From Glycomyces sp. TRM65418 (GTDB lineage: Bacteria; Actinomycetota; Actinomycetes; Mycobacteriales; Micromonosporaceae), in contig NZ_JAJFAX010000007.1 in assembly GCF_019710475.1 (NCBI RefSeq), forward strand, positions 62,001-126,000: a DNA stretch of 64,000 nucleotides, in the 5' to 3' direction. A model generated the notes under the pieces. It had not been told where the DNA came from. It searched no databases and was given only the letters and a program-made list of their open reading frames with translations. The translations under genes were made by a program, and so were the position numbers. This document shows, in pieces, positions 15,060 through 24,273 of this stretch. Position 1 is the stretch's first letter; each line of letters starts with the position of its first letter.

Positions 15060-17666
15060 TCACTCGAAGAGCAGGGCGTACGTCTGGAACGCCGTCGCCA
15101 CCTCCACCTGGTGCCAGTAGCGGTGGTAGTCGAACTCCGGAGCGGGGCCCGTGCAACCGCCGTCGATGTACGCCTGGACCTGGTCCCAGCCCTCGAAGTC
15201 GCGCATGAACGAACGCGTCTCGATGAACGTGACGCCGTTCTCCAGTACGTCGCCGTTCGGCATGGTGCCCGTCCAGCCCTCGGGGATGTAGACCTCGTCG
15301 CCGAAGCGGCAGTAGTCGGCCCGCGCCTCGGTCTGGGTCACGCCGATGCCGTCGTTGACGGCCCACAGCGCGTCCAGCAGGTTCGACGCGGCCGTCTGCG
15401 AGGCCGTGTCACCGGTGGCGGCGGCGTGGTACGACAGGATCTTCGCGAACGCGCCGGCCACACCCGGGTCCTTGGACATGCTGGTCACCGAAGCGGACAG
15501 GCCCGCACCGGGCTCGCCGTTCCATTCCAGGTCGCCGGGGATGCTGTAGTCCGTCGCGCTGATCTCGCTCTCGGACAGGGCCCAAGCGACCCAGTCGTCG
15601 AGGATCTCGCAGGCGCGGGCGTCACCGGTGACCTGGCAGTACTGCGCCACGCGGTCCATGCCCCACGCCTGGAAGCCGAACCAGCGGTTCGACGGCGGGT
15701 CGTGCCAGACCGGCTGCTCGTCGTAGTACAGGCCCGCGTGCTCGGCCGAGGTCGTGGGGTTGCCGTAGTGGCCGCCCCAGTTGTTCGTCGCCCCGCCCGC
15801 GATCGCGCCGGCGCCCGGCGACCCGGCCGGAACCTGGAGCCACTCCAGGAAGTCCAGCTGAGCGTCGAGGCTCTTGGCCCAGTCGCTCGCCGCGGTCGGC
15901 GAGTCGGGCTCGAGGCCGCCCTCGGAGAGGGCGTACGCGGCCATGGGGTTCTGGTAGCCCTGGTGGACGCCGGAACCGCCGATGCGGAACGACCAGTCGC
16001 CGTTCATGCCCGCGCCCCAGGAGTAGTACCAGGAGAGCAGGTAGTGGAACGAGTTCTTGCCGTTGCCGTCAGGGCAGTTGTCGATGCCGATGCAGTCGCC
16101 CGCGATCTGCTTGAAGTACTTGTCCGCGAACGCGTACCGCAGGAAGTCGCCCATCTTGGACGCCCGGTCCACCGATTCGCTGACCGCCGACTCCTGGCCC
16201 TGCTCGGCCGCCCACTGCTGGGCGGTCCAGGCGAGCTGGATGGCGCGCGCGTCGGCGTCGGGAGCCGCGGTGTAGCGCTCCTGCCGCGAGTACTGCGAGT
16301 CGCCCACGAACAGGTCGAGGAAGCCGTTCGGACCGCCGAAGTCGAAGGTCTCGCACGACGGGTGCCCGATCGTCTCCCACGTCGACTCCTGCGAGCCGCG
16401 CTGGAAGGTGTTCATGTACGCCGGCTCGGTCGTCCCGTCGCCGCACTCGCCGAAGCCGTAGGCGTTGTCGACGTCCAGGAGCCAGTGCATGCCGTAGATC
16501 TGGTTGGAGCCGTAAGTGTTGCGCAGCTCCGCCCCGATCGGGTCCGAACCGACCGACGCGTCGAAGTCCAGCTGCGTCGGATAGTCCGTCACGTCGCCCG
16601 ACTCGGGCGCGTAGGAGGCCGGGGAGTTCGGGTCGTACGAGGTCGGGTTCAGGTCCGGGATCGCGTACTGCTCGGTGATGTCCCAGGACTCGTTGTACCC
16701 CGACCAGTCGCCGGTGACCTGCCCGTAGGCGGCCTCGAGCCACATCAGGTAGCTCAGGGCCTCCGAGGTGGTCTGGTGACCGTAGTCCGGCGCCTCGACG
16801 ATGAGCTCCTCCACCGAGTGGTAGGGGACGCCCGTCTCGTGCAGGTACGGCGAGTCCGGCCCGGTGAGCTGGTCGTACATCTCGAGGAAGCGCTCCTCGT
16901 TCTGCGTGACCTCGCCGAGGTCGGCGATGGTGACGACCACCTGGAGCGACTCGTACCCGGGCGAGGAGACCGTGAAGGTCGCCGAGTCGCCGGGGGCCGC
17001 GTCGGCACTCGCGCTGAAGGTGACCGGCTTGGGCGCGCTGTCGCCCGCCGCGAAGCTGAGCGAACCGCCGGCGGACACCGAGATGGCGCTCGAACCGGAG
17101 GTCCGGGCGGTGGTGACCGTGGCGGCCGAGTCGGTGGCGGCCGAGAAGCCGACGTCGACCGAGGCCGTGGCCCCGGCCTCGACGACGACGTTCGAACGCG
17201 AGACCGTCAGCTCGGGGTCGGTGGTGGAGCCGTCGCAGGACTCGCCGTTGACCTTGACGCCGGTGGGCGCCGTGGCGGAGCCCGAGCCGATGAAGCCGAA
17301 GACCTCGCGGGACTGGCCGCTGGCGATCGACCCGTTCCAGCCCACGTCGGAGCCGGTGAAGTGGCTCCCGCTCTGGCTCCAGTCGACGTTCCACGCGTTG
17401 GTGACCTGGGTGCCGGACGGGAAGTCCCATTCCAGGTCCCAGCCGTTGAGGCCGGCGTCGCCCGCCGTGATGACGACGTTGGCCTGGAAGCCCCCGCCCC
17501 ACGTGGAGATGACGTTGTATTGGACCCCGCCGCAGTACTGGGCGGCGAATGCCTGGGGTGCGGCCACCGCGGCGAGGGTCCCCACGAGGGCGACCGGCAG
17601 CGTCACCGCCGCGGCACGGCGCCATCGGCGCCGGGGCCGCGGCGGGGCCAGATTGTCGAGTTCCAT
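15060..17666 (-). CDS. Secreted GH48 cellulase with N-terminal CBM2
   Basis: This 868-aa exoglucanase has a signal peptide (about 1-42, after a basic RRRWRR stretch), a CBM2 cellulose-binding domain (about 44-143; GGFQANVVITAGDAGLNGWDL), an Ig-like linker domain (about 150-245) and a GH48 catalytic domain (about 250-868). GH48 marks include GHQTTSEALSYLMWLEA (family general acid Glu), GSNQIYGMHWLLDVDN and RWFGFQAWGMDRVAQYC. GH48 enzymes cut cellobiose from reducing ends and are key to crystalline cellulose breakdown. The ATG at 17666 is chosen (AGGAG about 9 nt upstream) because the longer frame would run through the promoter and CebR sites. Divergent to cebEFG-bglC-cebR. Confidence 0.95.
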   Translation of the reverse strand: MELDNLAPPRPRRRWRRAAAVTLPVALVGTLAAVAAPQAFAAQYCGGVQYNVISTWGGGFQANVVITAGDAGLNGWDLEWDFPSGTQVTNAWNVDWSQSGSHFTGSDVGWNGSIASGQSREVFGFIGSGSATAPTGVKVNGESCDGSTTDPELTVSRSNVVVEAGATASVDVGFSAATDSAATVTTARTSGSSAISVSAGGSLSFAAGDSAPKPVTFSASADAAPGDSATFTVSSPGYESLQVVVTIADLGEVTQNEERFLEMYDQLTGPDSPYLHETGVPYHSVEELIVEAPDYGHQTTSEALSYLMWLEAAYGQVTGDWSGYNESWDITEQYAIPDLNPTSYDPNSPASYAPESGDVTDYPTQLDFDASVGSDPIGAELRNTYGSNQIYGMHWLLDVDNAYGFGECGDGTTEPAYMNTFQRGSQESTWETIGHPSCETFDFGGPNGFLDLFVGDSQYSRQERYTAAPDADARAIQLAWTAQQWAAEQGQESAVSESVDRASKMGDFLRYAFADKYFKQIAGDCIGIDNCPDGNGKNSFHYLLSWYYSWGAGMNGDWSFRIGGSGVHQGYQNPMAAYALSEGGLEPDSPTAASDWAKSLDAQLDFLEWLQVPAGSPGAGAIAGGATNNWGGHYGNPTTSAEHAGLYYDEQPVWHDPPSNRWFGFQAWGMDRVAQYCQVTGDARACEILDDWVAWALSESEISATDYSIPGDLEWNGEPGAGLSASVTSMSKDPGVAGAFAKILSYHAAATGDTASQTAASNLLDALWAVNDGIGVTQTEARADYCRFGDEVYIPEGWTGTMPNGDVLENGVTFIETRSFMRDFEGWDQVQAYIDGGCTGPAPEFDYHRYWHQVEVATAFQTYALLFE

Positions 17667-17701
17667 TATGGCTACTCCTGTGGGTGGTGTGTCCGTTTCC
17701 G

Positions 17702-17715
17702 TGGGAGCGCTCATG
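17702..17715. promoter_or_regulatory. CebR-like operator (GH48 leader)
   Basis: TGGGAGCGCTCATG matches the CebR/CelR consensus TGGGAGCGCTCCCA at the first 11 positions. It lies in the GH48 5' leader. Confidence 0.75.
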
Positions 17716-17766
17716 CCGGGTCGAGCCGCTTCGAACCGCACGAGTGGAACGAAACGGACCGCGTTG

Positions 17767-17780
17767 CGGAAGCGCTCCCA
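17767..17780. promoter_or_regulatory. CebR-like operator on the GH48 transcription start
   Basis: CGGAAGCGCTCCCA matches 12 of 14 bases of the CebR consensus and covers the predicted +1 of the GH48 promoter. Confidence 0.8.
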
Positions 17781-17784
17781 GGCC

Positions 17785-17814
17785 ATGCTCCCAAGCGTCA
17801 TCCCTGTATGTCAA
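17785..17814 (-). promoter_or_regulatory. Predicted GH48 promoter
   Basis: On the minus strand TTGACA (17814-17809) is followed after 18 nt by GAGCAT (17790-17785). The predicted start falls at about 17778, inside the CebR-like operator. Confidence 0.6.
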
Positions 17815-17987
17815 TACATCGACATCTCTAAATTTCTACGCAGACGGCCGGGCCGGCTCTGATTTGGCAAACATTTTTCCAGCTCAATGCCCTGGTCATC
17901 CGCTTTCATAGTTATGAATCTGCGACCTTCGATTTATCAGCGATGGACAGCGGCGTAACAAGCGAGTAACGACCCTCACACCCGGGC

Positions 17988-18016
17988 TTGCGCTGTAGAA
18001 CACGCTCCCGTACGAT
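17988..18016 (+). promoter_or_regulatory. Predicted cebE promoter
   Basis: TTGCGC (17988-17993) and TACGAT (18011-18016) are spaced by 17 nt, with the predicted start at about 18023. Confidence 0.7.
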
Positions 18017-18018
18017 CC

Positions 18019-18032
18019 TGGTATCGCTCCCA
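18019..18032. promoter_or_regulatory. CebR-like operator on the cebE transcription start
   Basis: TGGTATCGCTCCCA matches 12 of 14 bases of the CebR consensus, starts 3 nt after the -10 box and covers +1, as expected for a repressor site. Confidence 0.82.
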
Positions 18033-18184
18033 AGGGCGTACGCCTCGGCGGTTTCAGTCGCGGGGCGCTGTGGATCCACGGCGCCCCGCCTCGCTACCGC
18101 GAGTCGTGGCAACGCAATCGATTCCCTCATAGCCCCTCTGTGAAAACGCGGCGCCGCCGAGGCGCCTGGAAGGAACCACTGAAG

Positions 18185-19534
18185 ATGCATCTCCTCAAAC
18201 GACAGCACGGCAGGGTGGCCCTCGCGGCCGTCGCCGCGGGGGCGCTCGCGGTCACCGCCGCCTGCTCCGGCAGCGACGACGGCGACGGCGGCGACGGCGG
18301 CACCACCGAAGACGGCAAGATCCAGCTCACCGTCTCCGTGTTCGGCACCTTCGGCTACACCGAAGCGGGCCTGGAGGCCGAGTACGAGGCCCTCCACGAC
18401 AACATCGACGTCGTCATCGAAGGCGACGGCGTCAACTTCGACCAGGAGTTCCGTCCCACCCTGGAGACCAACCTCGAGACCGGCTCCGGCGCCGGCGACG
18501 TGGTCGGCATCGACGAGCAGGGCGTCGTCCAGCTCTTCAGCAACCCCGACCACTGGTACGACCTGGGCGCCGACTACTCGGACCGCTCCGCCGACTACGT
18601 CGAGTGGAAGTGGGACCTCGGCCACACGCCCGACGGCAAGCTCGTCGGCTTCGGCACCGACGTCGGCGGCATGGGCATGTGCTACCGCAGCGACATCTTC
18701 GCCGAGGCCGGCCTGCCGACCGACCGCGAAGAGGTCGCCGCCGCCTGGGCCGACTGGGACGGCTTCAAGGCCGTCGCCCAGCAGTTCGTCGACTCCGGTG
18801 TGGACGCCGCGTTCCTCGACGGCCCGACCCAGCTGCAGAACATGCTCCTGGGACAGCTAGCCGGCACCGGCGACGGCCAGATGTACGTCGACGCCGACGG
18901 CAACCTGACCCTCGACTCCGCCGCGGCGCAGACCTCGGTCAACACCATCCTCCAGCTCGAGGAGATGGGCGCCATCGGCAACTTCGTCTCCTGGAGCGAA
19001 GAGTGGATGGCGGGCATGGCCGAGGGCGGTTACGCCGTCATGCCGTGCCCCGGCTGGATGGCCGGCGGCGTCATCGCCCAGAACTCGGGTGAAGAGAACG
19101 CCGGCAAGTGGGACATGGCCGCCGCGCCCGGCGTGGCCGGCAACTGGGGCGGTTCGTGGCTGGCGGTCCCCGCCCAGTCCGAGCACCCCGAGGAGGCCGC
19201 CGAACTGGCCGCGTGGCTGACCGCCCCGGAGCAGCAGATCAAGGTCTTCGAGGCCGTCGGCAACTTCCCGTCCTCGCCTGAGGCGCAGGCGGACCCGAAG
19301 GTCGCCGATTCCACCAACGAGTACTTCAGCGGCGCCCCGGTCGGCCAGATCATCGGCGCCTCGGTGCAGAGCTTCCCGCCCCTCGAGTACTCGTACTACC
19401 ACCCGCCGGTGAAGAACGCGGTCGAAGGCGTGCTCAACGGCGTCGTCGACGGCACCTTCCAGCCTGACGAGGCCTGGCCGCAGATCGAGTCGGCCGCGGA
19501 AGAGGCGATCCAACTCGCGGGCTCCGGCCTGTAG
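18185..19534 (+). CDS. cebE: Cellobiose/cellotriose ABC transporter substrate-binding lipoprotein, CebE-like
   Basis: This 449-aa extracellular sugar-binding protein (COG1653 type) has a lipoprotein signal with lipobox VTAAC, Cys27. A Gly/Asp-rich linker follows, then a periplasmic-type binding fold (PDHWYDLGA, GMGMCYRSDIFAEAGLP, WNGGSWLA-like region). The ATG at 18185 is chosen because AAGGA lies 10 nt upstream and the lipoprotein signal starts there; a GTG at 18140 is in frame but less likely. It is the first gene of a CebR-controlled operon. Substrate assignment rests on the operon (GH48, GH1, CebR), not on residues I can read. Confidence 0.88.
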   Translation: MHLLKRQHGRVALAAVAAGALAVTAACSGSDDGDGGDGGTTEDGKIQLTVSVFGTFGYTEAGLEAEYEALHDNIDVVIEGDGVNFDQEFRPTLETNLETGSGAGDVVGIDEQGVVQLFSNPDHWYDLGADYSDRSADYVEWKWDLGHTPDGKLVGFGTDVGGMGMCYRSDIFAEAGLPTDREEVAAAWADWDGFKAVAQQFVDSGVDAAFLDGPTQLQNMLLGQLAGTGDGQMYVDADGNLTLDSAAAQTSVNTILQLEEMGAIGNFVSWSEEWMAGMAEGGYAVMPCPGWMAGGVIAQNSGEENAGKWDMAAAPGVAGNWGGSWLAVPAQSEHPEEAAELAAWLTAPEQQIKVFEAVGNFPSSPEAQADPKVADSTNEYFSGAPVGQIIGASVQSFPPLEYSYYHPPVKNAVEGVLNGVVDGTFQPDEAWPQIESAAEEAIQLAGSGL

Positions 19535-19857
19535 GCCTCCCGCGGGTCGGCCCGGCGGCACCTGCCGCCGCCGGGACCGGCCCCGGGTCCGGTGCCGCTG
19601 AGGCCGAACCCCTTCGGACTCAGCGCCGCTCGACCCAGTGCCGCCGAGCAGCGGGACCGCCGCCCGACCGTTCCCCGCATCGGTCCGGCGGACCGCCCCA
19701 GGACCCGGTCCCCCTCGGCGGCACCGTGTCGGCCCGCCGCGCCCCAACCCGCGGCGGGCCGGCTCCCCCCGAAGCTCCGCCCCGGCGGAACCGGCACCGC
19801 AGGGCGGCCGACCCGCGGCCCACCGCAAGCGTTCGCCGTGACGACAAGGAAGCATCC
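19535..19857 (+). other. 323-bp cebE-cebF spacer with hairpins
   Basis: No gene is supported; frames here lack the codon pattern of their neighbours. Just after the cebE stop, around 19550-19585, lies an imperfect GC-rich stem-loop (CCCGGCGGCA pairing with TGCCGCCGCCGGG). Such spacers after binding-protein genes often stabilise the upstream mRNA, giving more binding protein than permease. Confidence 0.55.
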
Positions 19858-20790
19858 ATGACCACCCGCACCGCACCGGGCCTGAGCTGGCGTCAGCGGC
19901 TCACCCGCGCCGACGTCAAAGCCACGCCGTACGCGCTGGTCGCCCCCTACTTCATCCTGTTCGCCGTCTTCGGCCTGTTCCCGATGGTGTACACGCTGTA
20001 CGCCTCGATGCACGCCTGGAAGCTCGGGAACCCCACCCGCGAGTTCGTCGGCCTCGACAACTACACGTTCCTCCTCACCCAGTACGACCGCTTCAACTGG
20101 TCGGTCCTCAACACGCTCGGCATGTTCGTCATGGCGACGATCCCGCAGCTGGTCTGCGCGCTCATGGTCGCCAACGCCCTCAACAAGCGCCTGCGCCGCC
20201 CCATGATGTGGCGCATGCTCGTACTGGCCCCGATCGTGACCTCCGTGGTCGCCGTGGGCGTCATCTTCGCCCGCATCTGGGGCGAGCAGTACGGCATGGT
20301 CAACGGCTTCCTCGAATTCATCGGCCTCGAGGGGGTCAACTGGCAGGTCGGCCGCCTCTCCTCCTGGTTCGCCATCTCATCCATGGTGGACTGGCGCTGG
20401 ATGGGCTACAACGCCCTGATCTACCTGGCCGCCATGCAGACCATCCCCAGGAACCTGTACGAGGCCGCGACGGTCGACGGGGCCACGGCCCGCCAGCAGT
20501 TCTGGAAGATCACCGTCCCGCAGCTCAAGCCCGTCATCATCTTCACCGTCTTCGTCTCCTCCGTCGGCGGCATGACCCTGTTCGTCGAGCCCATGATGTT
20601 CGGCAGCGGACGACTCGACGGCGGCGCGAACGGCCAGTTCCAGACCACCGCGATGGTCCTGGTCGACATCCTGCGCAGCCACGGCAACTACGGCATCTCC
20701 GCCGCGGCCGGCTGGCTCCTGTTCCTGGTGATCGCCGTGGTCGCCATCATCAACTTCCTCGTCGTCAACCGCATCCAGGGGAACAAATGA
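19858..20790 (+). CDS. cebF: Sugar ABC transporter permease, CebF-like
   Basis: This 310-aa membrane protein of the MalF type has six predicted transmembrane segments. The cytoplasmic EAA loop reads YEAATVDGATARQQFWKITVPQLKP (key residues E-A-A and G, about 210-235), where the ATPase docks. The ATG at 19858 follows GGAAGCATCC. Its stop overlaps the cebG start (ATGA). No ATPase is encoded here; in Streptomyces the shared MsiK ATPase serves this transporter from a distant locus. Confidence 0.92.
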   Translation: MTTRTAPGLSWRQRLTRADVKATPYALVAPYFILFAVFGLFPMVYTLYASMHAWKLGNPTREFVGLDNYTFLLTQYDRFNWSVLNTLGMFVMATIPQLVCALMVANALNKRLRRPMMWRMLVLAPIVTSVVAVGVIFARIWGEQYGMVNGFLEFIGLEGVNWQVGRLSSWFAISSMVDWRWMGYNALIYLAAMQTIPRNLYEAATVDGATARQQFWKITVPQLKPVIIFTVFVSSVGGMTLFVEPMMFGSGRLDGGANGQFQTTAMVLVDILRSHGNYGISAAAGWLLFLVIAVVAIINFLVVNRIQGNK

Positions 20791-21716
20791 GCACCGCCAC
20801 CGCCCCCAGCCCGCTTCCCCCGGTTCCCGAGGCCCCGGAGGAGCAGCCCGCGCGCAAGCGCCGCAAGCGCGAGGTCGAGTCCGGCGAAGGGCTCTTCGCC
20901 CCCTCGATGCTGACGCGCCTGGGCCTCATCGGCGTCGCGCTGCTCTCGATCTTCCCGCTCTACTGGATGATCGTCATCGCCTCGCGGATCTCCTCGGACG
21001 CCTCGGGCTTCCCCCCCGCCCTGATCCCCGGCGGCAACCTCGGCCAGAACATCCAGGACGCCCTCACCAACCCCGAGGCCAACCTCCTGCTGGGCCTGCG
21101 GAACTCGCTCATCATCACCGGCACCGTCACCTTCTCGGTGGTGCTCATCTCGACCCTCGGCGGCTTCGCGTTCGCCAAGCTCAGGTTCCGCGGCTCCAAG
21201 ATCCTCATGGCCACGGTCCTGTTCTCCATGATGGTGCCGCTCCAGCAGCTGGGCATCGTGCCGCTGTACATGGTGATGGTCGAACTCGAATGGCTCGACA
21301 CGCTGCAGGCGGTGATCCTGCCGTTCCTGGTCAACGGGTTCGGGATCTTCATGATGCGCCAGTACGTCGAGCAGGCCGTCCCCGACGAGATCATCGAGGC
21401 CGCCCGCATCGACGGCGCCTCCACGATCGGCATCTGGTGGCGGATCGTGCTCCCCGCCCTGCGCCCGGCGATGGTGGTGCTCGGACTGCTCACCTTCATG
21501 CTCAACTGGAACGAGTTCCTGTGGCCGTTCATGGTGCTGAGCAACGAGAACCCCACGATTCAGATCGCCATCCGGCAGATCTCCACCGCCACGTGGTCAG
21601 CGGACCTGTCGATGATCTTCACCGGCACGCTGATCTCGATCATTCCCATAGCGATCCTGTTCGTCGTGTTCGGACGGCAGATCGTCAGCGGCATCATGGA
21701 AGGTTCCACGAAGTAA
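20787..21716 (+). CDS. cebG: Sugar ABC transporter permease, CebG-like
   Basis: This 309-aa MalG-type permease has a basic Pro-rich N-terminal tail (1-45) and six membrane segments. The EAA motif is EAARIDGASTIGIWWRIVLP (about 215-234). It starts within the cebF stop (ATGA) and its own TAA overlaps the start of the GH1 gene (TAATG), so the three genes are translationally coupled. Confidence 0.92.
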   Translation: MSTATAPSPLPPVPEAPEEQPARKRRKREVESGEGLFAPSMLTRLGLIGVALLSIFPLYWMIVIASRISSDASGFPPALIPGGNLGQNIQDALTNPEANLLLGLRNSLIITGTVTFSVVLISTLGGFAFAKLRFRGSKILMATVLFSMMVPLQQLGIVPLYMVMVELEWLDTLQAVILPFLVNGFGIFMMRQYVEQAVPDEIIEAARIDGASTIGIWWRIVLPALRPAMVVLGLLTFMLNWNEFLWPFMVLSNENPTIQIAIRQISTATWSADLSMIFTGTLISIIPIAILFVVFGRQIVSGIMEGSTK

Positions 21717-23137
21717 TGAGCACACCGATCGACGAGGACGCGCTCGCGTCCAGATTTCCAACCGCGTTCGCATGGGGCGCGGCGACCTCCTCCTACCAAG
21801 TCGAGGGCTCGACCGACGCCGACGGGCGCGGGAAGTCCATCTGGGACCGGTTCGTCAACGAACCGGGCCGGGTGGTCGACGGGTCCAACGGCGACACGGC
21901 GATCGACTCCTACCGCAACATCGCCGGCGACGTCGCCACCATCAAGGCCCTCGGGCTCGGCAGCTACCGGTTCTCCCTGTCGTGGCCCCGGATCTGCCCC
22001 GACGGGGACGGCCGGGTCAACCAGGCCGGCCTGACCTACTACTCCAAGCTGGTGGACGCCCTCCTCGCGGAGGACATCACCCCGTGGATCACCCTCTACC
22101 ACTGGGACCTCCCGCAGACCCTCGAAGACGCCGGCGGGTGGCCCGAGAGGGCCACCGCCGAGCGCTTCGGCGAGTTCGCGCGGATCGCCCACGAGGCCCT
22201 GGGCGACCGCGTCAAGCACTGGATCACCGTGAACGAGCCCTGGTGCGCCGCGTTCCTCGGGTACGCCTCGGGCGAGCACGCCCCCGGGCGGCGCGAACCG
22301 GCCGCCTCGATCGCCGCGGCCCACCACCTCATGCTCGGCCACGGCCTCGCCGCCCGCGCCATCAAGGCCGCGGACCCGGACGCGGTCGTGAGCATCGGGC
22401 TGAACTTCTACCCCGTGCACGCCGCGAGCGACGCCCCCGTCGACCTCGACGCCGCGCGCCGGGTCGACGGCGTCCAGAACCGCTGGTTCACCGACGCGGC
22501 CCTGCGCGGGGTCTACCCCGAGGACATCGTCGAGGACTTCAAGGCCGTCACCGACTTCTCGTTCGTCGAGGACGGGGACATGGCCCTCATCCACGCGCCG
22601 ATCGACGTGCTGTCGGTGAACTACTACAGCCGTTTCACCGTTACCGGTAACGGCGGTGCGACCTCCGCTTCCGCGGCCCCCACCGGCGCGGGATCGGCAT
22701 GGCCGGCCAACGAGCACATCGGCTTCGTCTCCTCCGGGCTCCCCGTCACCGACATGGGCTGGGAGATCGAGCCGGCCGGGCTCACCCAGATGCTGGTGCG
22801 CCTCCACACCGGCTACCCGGAGGTGGCCCTCGCGGTCACCGAGAACGGCGCGGCCTTCCCCGACAAGATCGAGGACGGCGCGATCCACGACCCCGAACGG
22901 CTCGAGTACGTGCAGGCCCACCTGGCCGCGTGCGCCGACGCCGTCGAGGCCGGGGTCCCGCTCGTGGGCTATTTCGCCTGGTCACTGGCCGATAACTTCG
23001 AGTGGGCCTGGGGCTACACCAAGCGGTTCGGACTCGTCTACGTCGATTTCGAGACCGGCGAGCGCACGATCAAGGACTCCGGCCACTGGTACGGCGACCT
23101 GGTGCGACGCGCGCGTACGAACCGTGAGGCAGAATAG
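21716..23137 (+). CDS. bglC: GH1 beta-glucosidase, BglC-like
   Basis: This 473-aa family 1 glycosidase has the acid/base Glu174 in TVNEPW and the nucleophile Glu376 in VTENG. The N-terminal FPTAFAWGAATSSYQVEG signature is also present. Without a signal peptide it should be cytoplasmic, hydrolysing imported cellobiose to glucose and so removing the CebR inducer. It overlaps the cebG stop. A Ser/Ala-rich stretch near 311-330 looks like a loop insertion. Confidence 0.95.
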   Translation: MSTPIDEDALASRFPTAFAWGAATSSYQVEGSTDADGRGKSIWDRFVNEPGRVVDGSNGDTAIDSYRNIAGDVATIKALGLGSYRFSLSWPRICPDGDGRVNQAGLTYYSKLVDALLAEDITPWITLYHWDLPQTLEDAGGWPERATAERFGEFARIAHEALGDRVKHWITVNEPWCAAFLGYASGEHAPGRREPAASIAAAHHLMLGHGLAARAIKAADPDAVVSIGLNFYPVHAASDAPVDLDAARRVDGVQNRWFTDAALRGVYPEDIVEDFKAVTDFSFVEDGDMALIHAPIDVLSVNYYSRFTVTGNGGATSASAAPTGAGSAWPANEHIGFVSSGLPVTDMGWEIEPAGLTQMLVRLHTGYPEVALAVTENGAAFPDKIEDGAIHDPERLEYVQAHLAACADAVEAGVPLVGYFAWSLADNFEWAWGYTKRFGLVYVDFETGERTIKDSGHWYGDLVRRARTNREAE

Positions 23138-23168
23138 TTCCACGCAACCGAGCCCGAGGTGATGCACG

Positions 23169-24251
23169 ATGACCGAGACCCAACAGGTGCGCGGCGAGCC
23201 GATGCCGGTGAAGGTCGAGCGATCCGGCCGCAGGCGCAGCGGCGGCCGGCCGACGCTCGACACGGTCGCCCGGCATGCGGGCGTCGGGCGCGGGACCGTC
23301 TCGCGCGTCATCAACGGCTCCCCCAAAGTCGCCGAAGACACCCGGGCGGCGGTCCTGGCCGCGATCAAGGAGTTGGGGTACGTCCCCAACCAGGCGGCCA
23401 GGACCCTCGTCACCCAGCGGACGGACACGGTGGCGCTCGTCGTCACCGAGTCGCAGGAGTGGCTGTGGAGCGAGCCGTTCTTCGCGGGGGTGCTGCGCGG
23501 GATCACCGAGCAGCTCGCCGAGGAGAACATGCGGCTGATGCTCACGTTCGCGCCGCGTGACGGCAACCGGGACGACCTCGAGTCCTACCTCATGGGCCAG
23601 CACGTCGACGGCGTCATGATGGTCTCCAGCCACTCGGGCGACCCGCTGCCCGAGCGGCTGGAGGACGCCGGGATCCCGATCGTGCTCTGCGGCACGCCCG
23701 TCGGGTTCCGGCCGATCGCGTACGTCGACTGCGACAACCGGTCCGGGGCGCGCCAGGCCGTGGAGTACCTGGCCGAGAAGGGCCACAAGCGGATCGGCCT
23801 CGTCGCGGGCCCGCAGGACATGGCCGTGGGCGTCGACCGCCTCAGCGGCTACCGGGACGGCCTGCGCGGCCACCGGCTGCCCGTCGAGGAGTCGCTGGTC
23901 TCGGTGGCCGAGGGCTTCGACGAGGCGAGCGGCATCAAGGCCGCCCGCGCCCTGTTCGACGGCGCCGGGCACCTCGACGCGGTGTTCGCGCACTCCGACC
24001 CCCTCGCGATCGCGACGCTCCGCGTGGCCCGGGAGCGGGGCATCCGCGTCCCCGAGGACCTGGCGCTGGTCGGGTTCGACGACTCGCCGCTCGCGGAGGT
24101 GGCCGAGCCGCCGCTGACGACGGTGCACCAGCCGACCGAGACGATGGGCCGCGAGATGGCGCGGCTGCTGTGCGGCCGCATCCGCGGCGAGGAGGCGGGA
24201 CCGCTGGTCACCATCCTCGGCACGAGGATCGTGGTCCGCCAGTCGGCCTGA
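23169..24251 (+). CDS. cebR: LacI-family repressor, CebR-like
   Basis: This 360-aa regulator has an N-terminal extension of about 27 residues, a LacI helix-turn-helix (about 28-78; LDTVARHAGVGRGTVSRVING) with the hinge NQAARTLVTQRT, and a periplasmic-binding-like effector domain. It follows the GH1 gene by 31 nt and likely belongs to the same transcript. In Streptomyces and Thermobifida, CebR/CelR binds TGGGAGCGCTCCCA and is released by cellobiose; three such sites are present at 17.7-18.0 kb. A GGTG-type site precedes the ATG. Confidence 0.93.
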   Translation: MTETQQVRGEPMPVKVERSGRRRSGGRPTLDTVARHAGVGRGTVSRVINGSPKVAEDTRAAVLAAIKELGYVPNQAARTLVTQRTDTVALVVTESQEWLWSEPFFAGVLRGITEQLAEENMRLMLTFAPRDGNRDDLESYLMGQHVDGVMMVSSHSGDPLPERLEDAGIPIVLCGTPVGFRPIAYVDCDNRSGARQAVEYLAEKGHKRIGLVAGPQDMAVGVDRLSGYRDGLRGHRLPVEESLVSVAEGFDEASGIKAARALFDGAGHLDAVFAHSDPLAIATLRVARERGIRVPEDLALVGFDDSPLAEVAEPPLTTVHQPTETMGREMARLLCGRIRGEEAGPLVTILGTRIVVRQSA

Positions 24252-24273
24252 GGGCCCGGCGCGGTGGCGCCGC

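Noticed and set aside
17667-17801. N-terminal extension of the GH48 protein to 17801
   Set aside because: The extension overlaps the promoter and two CebR-like operators, and the signal peptide begins properly at 17666.
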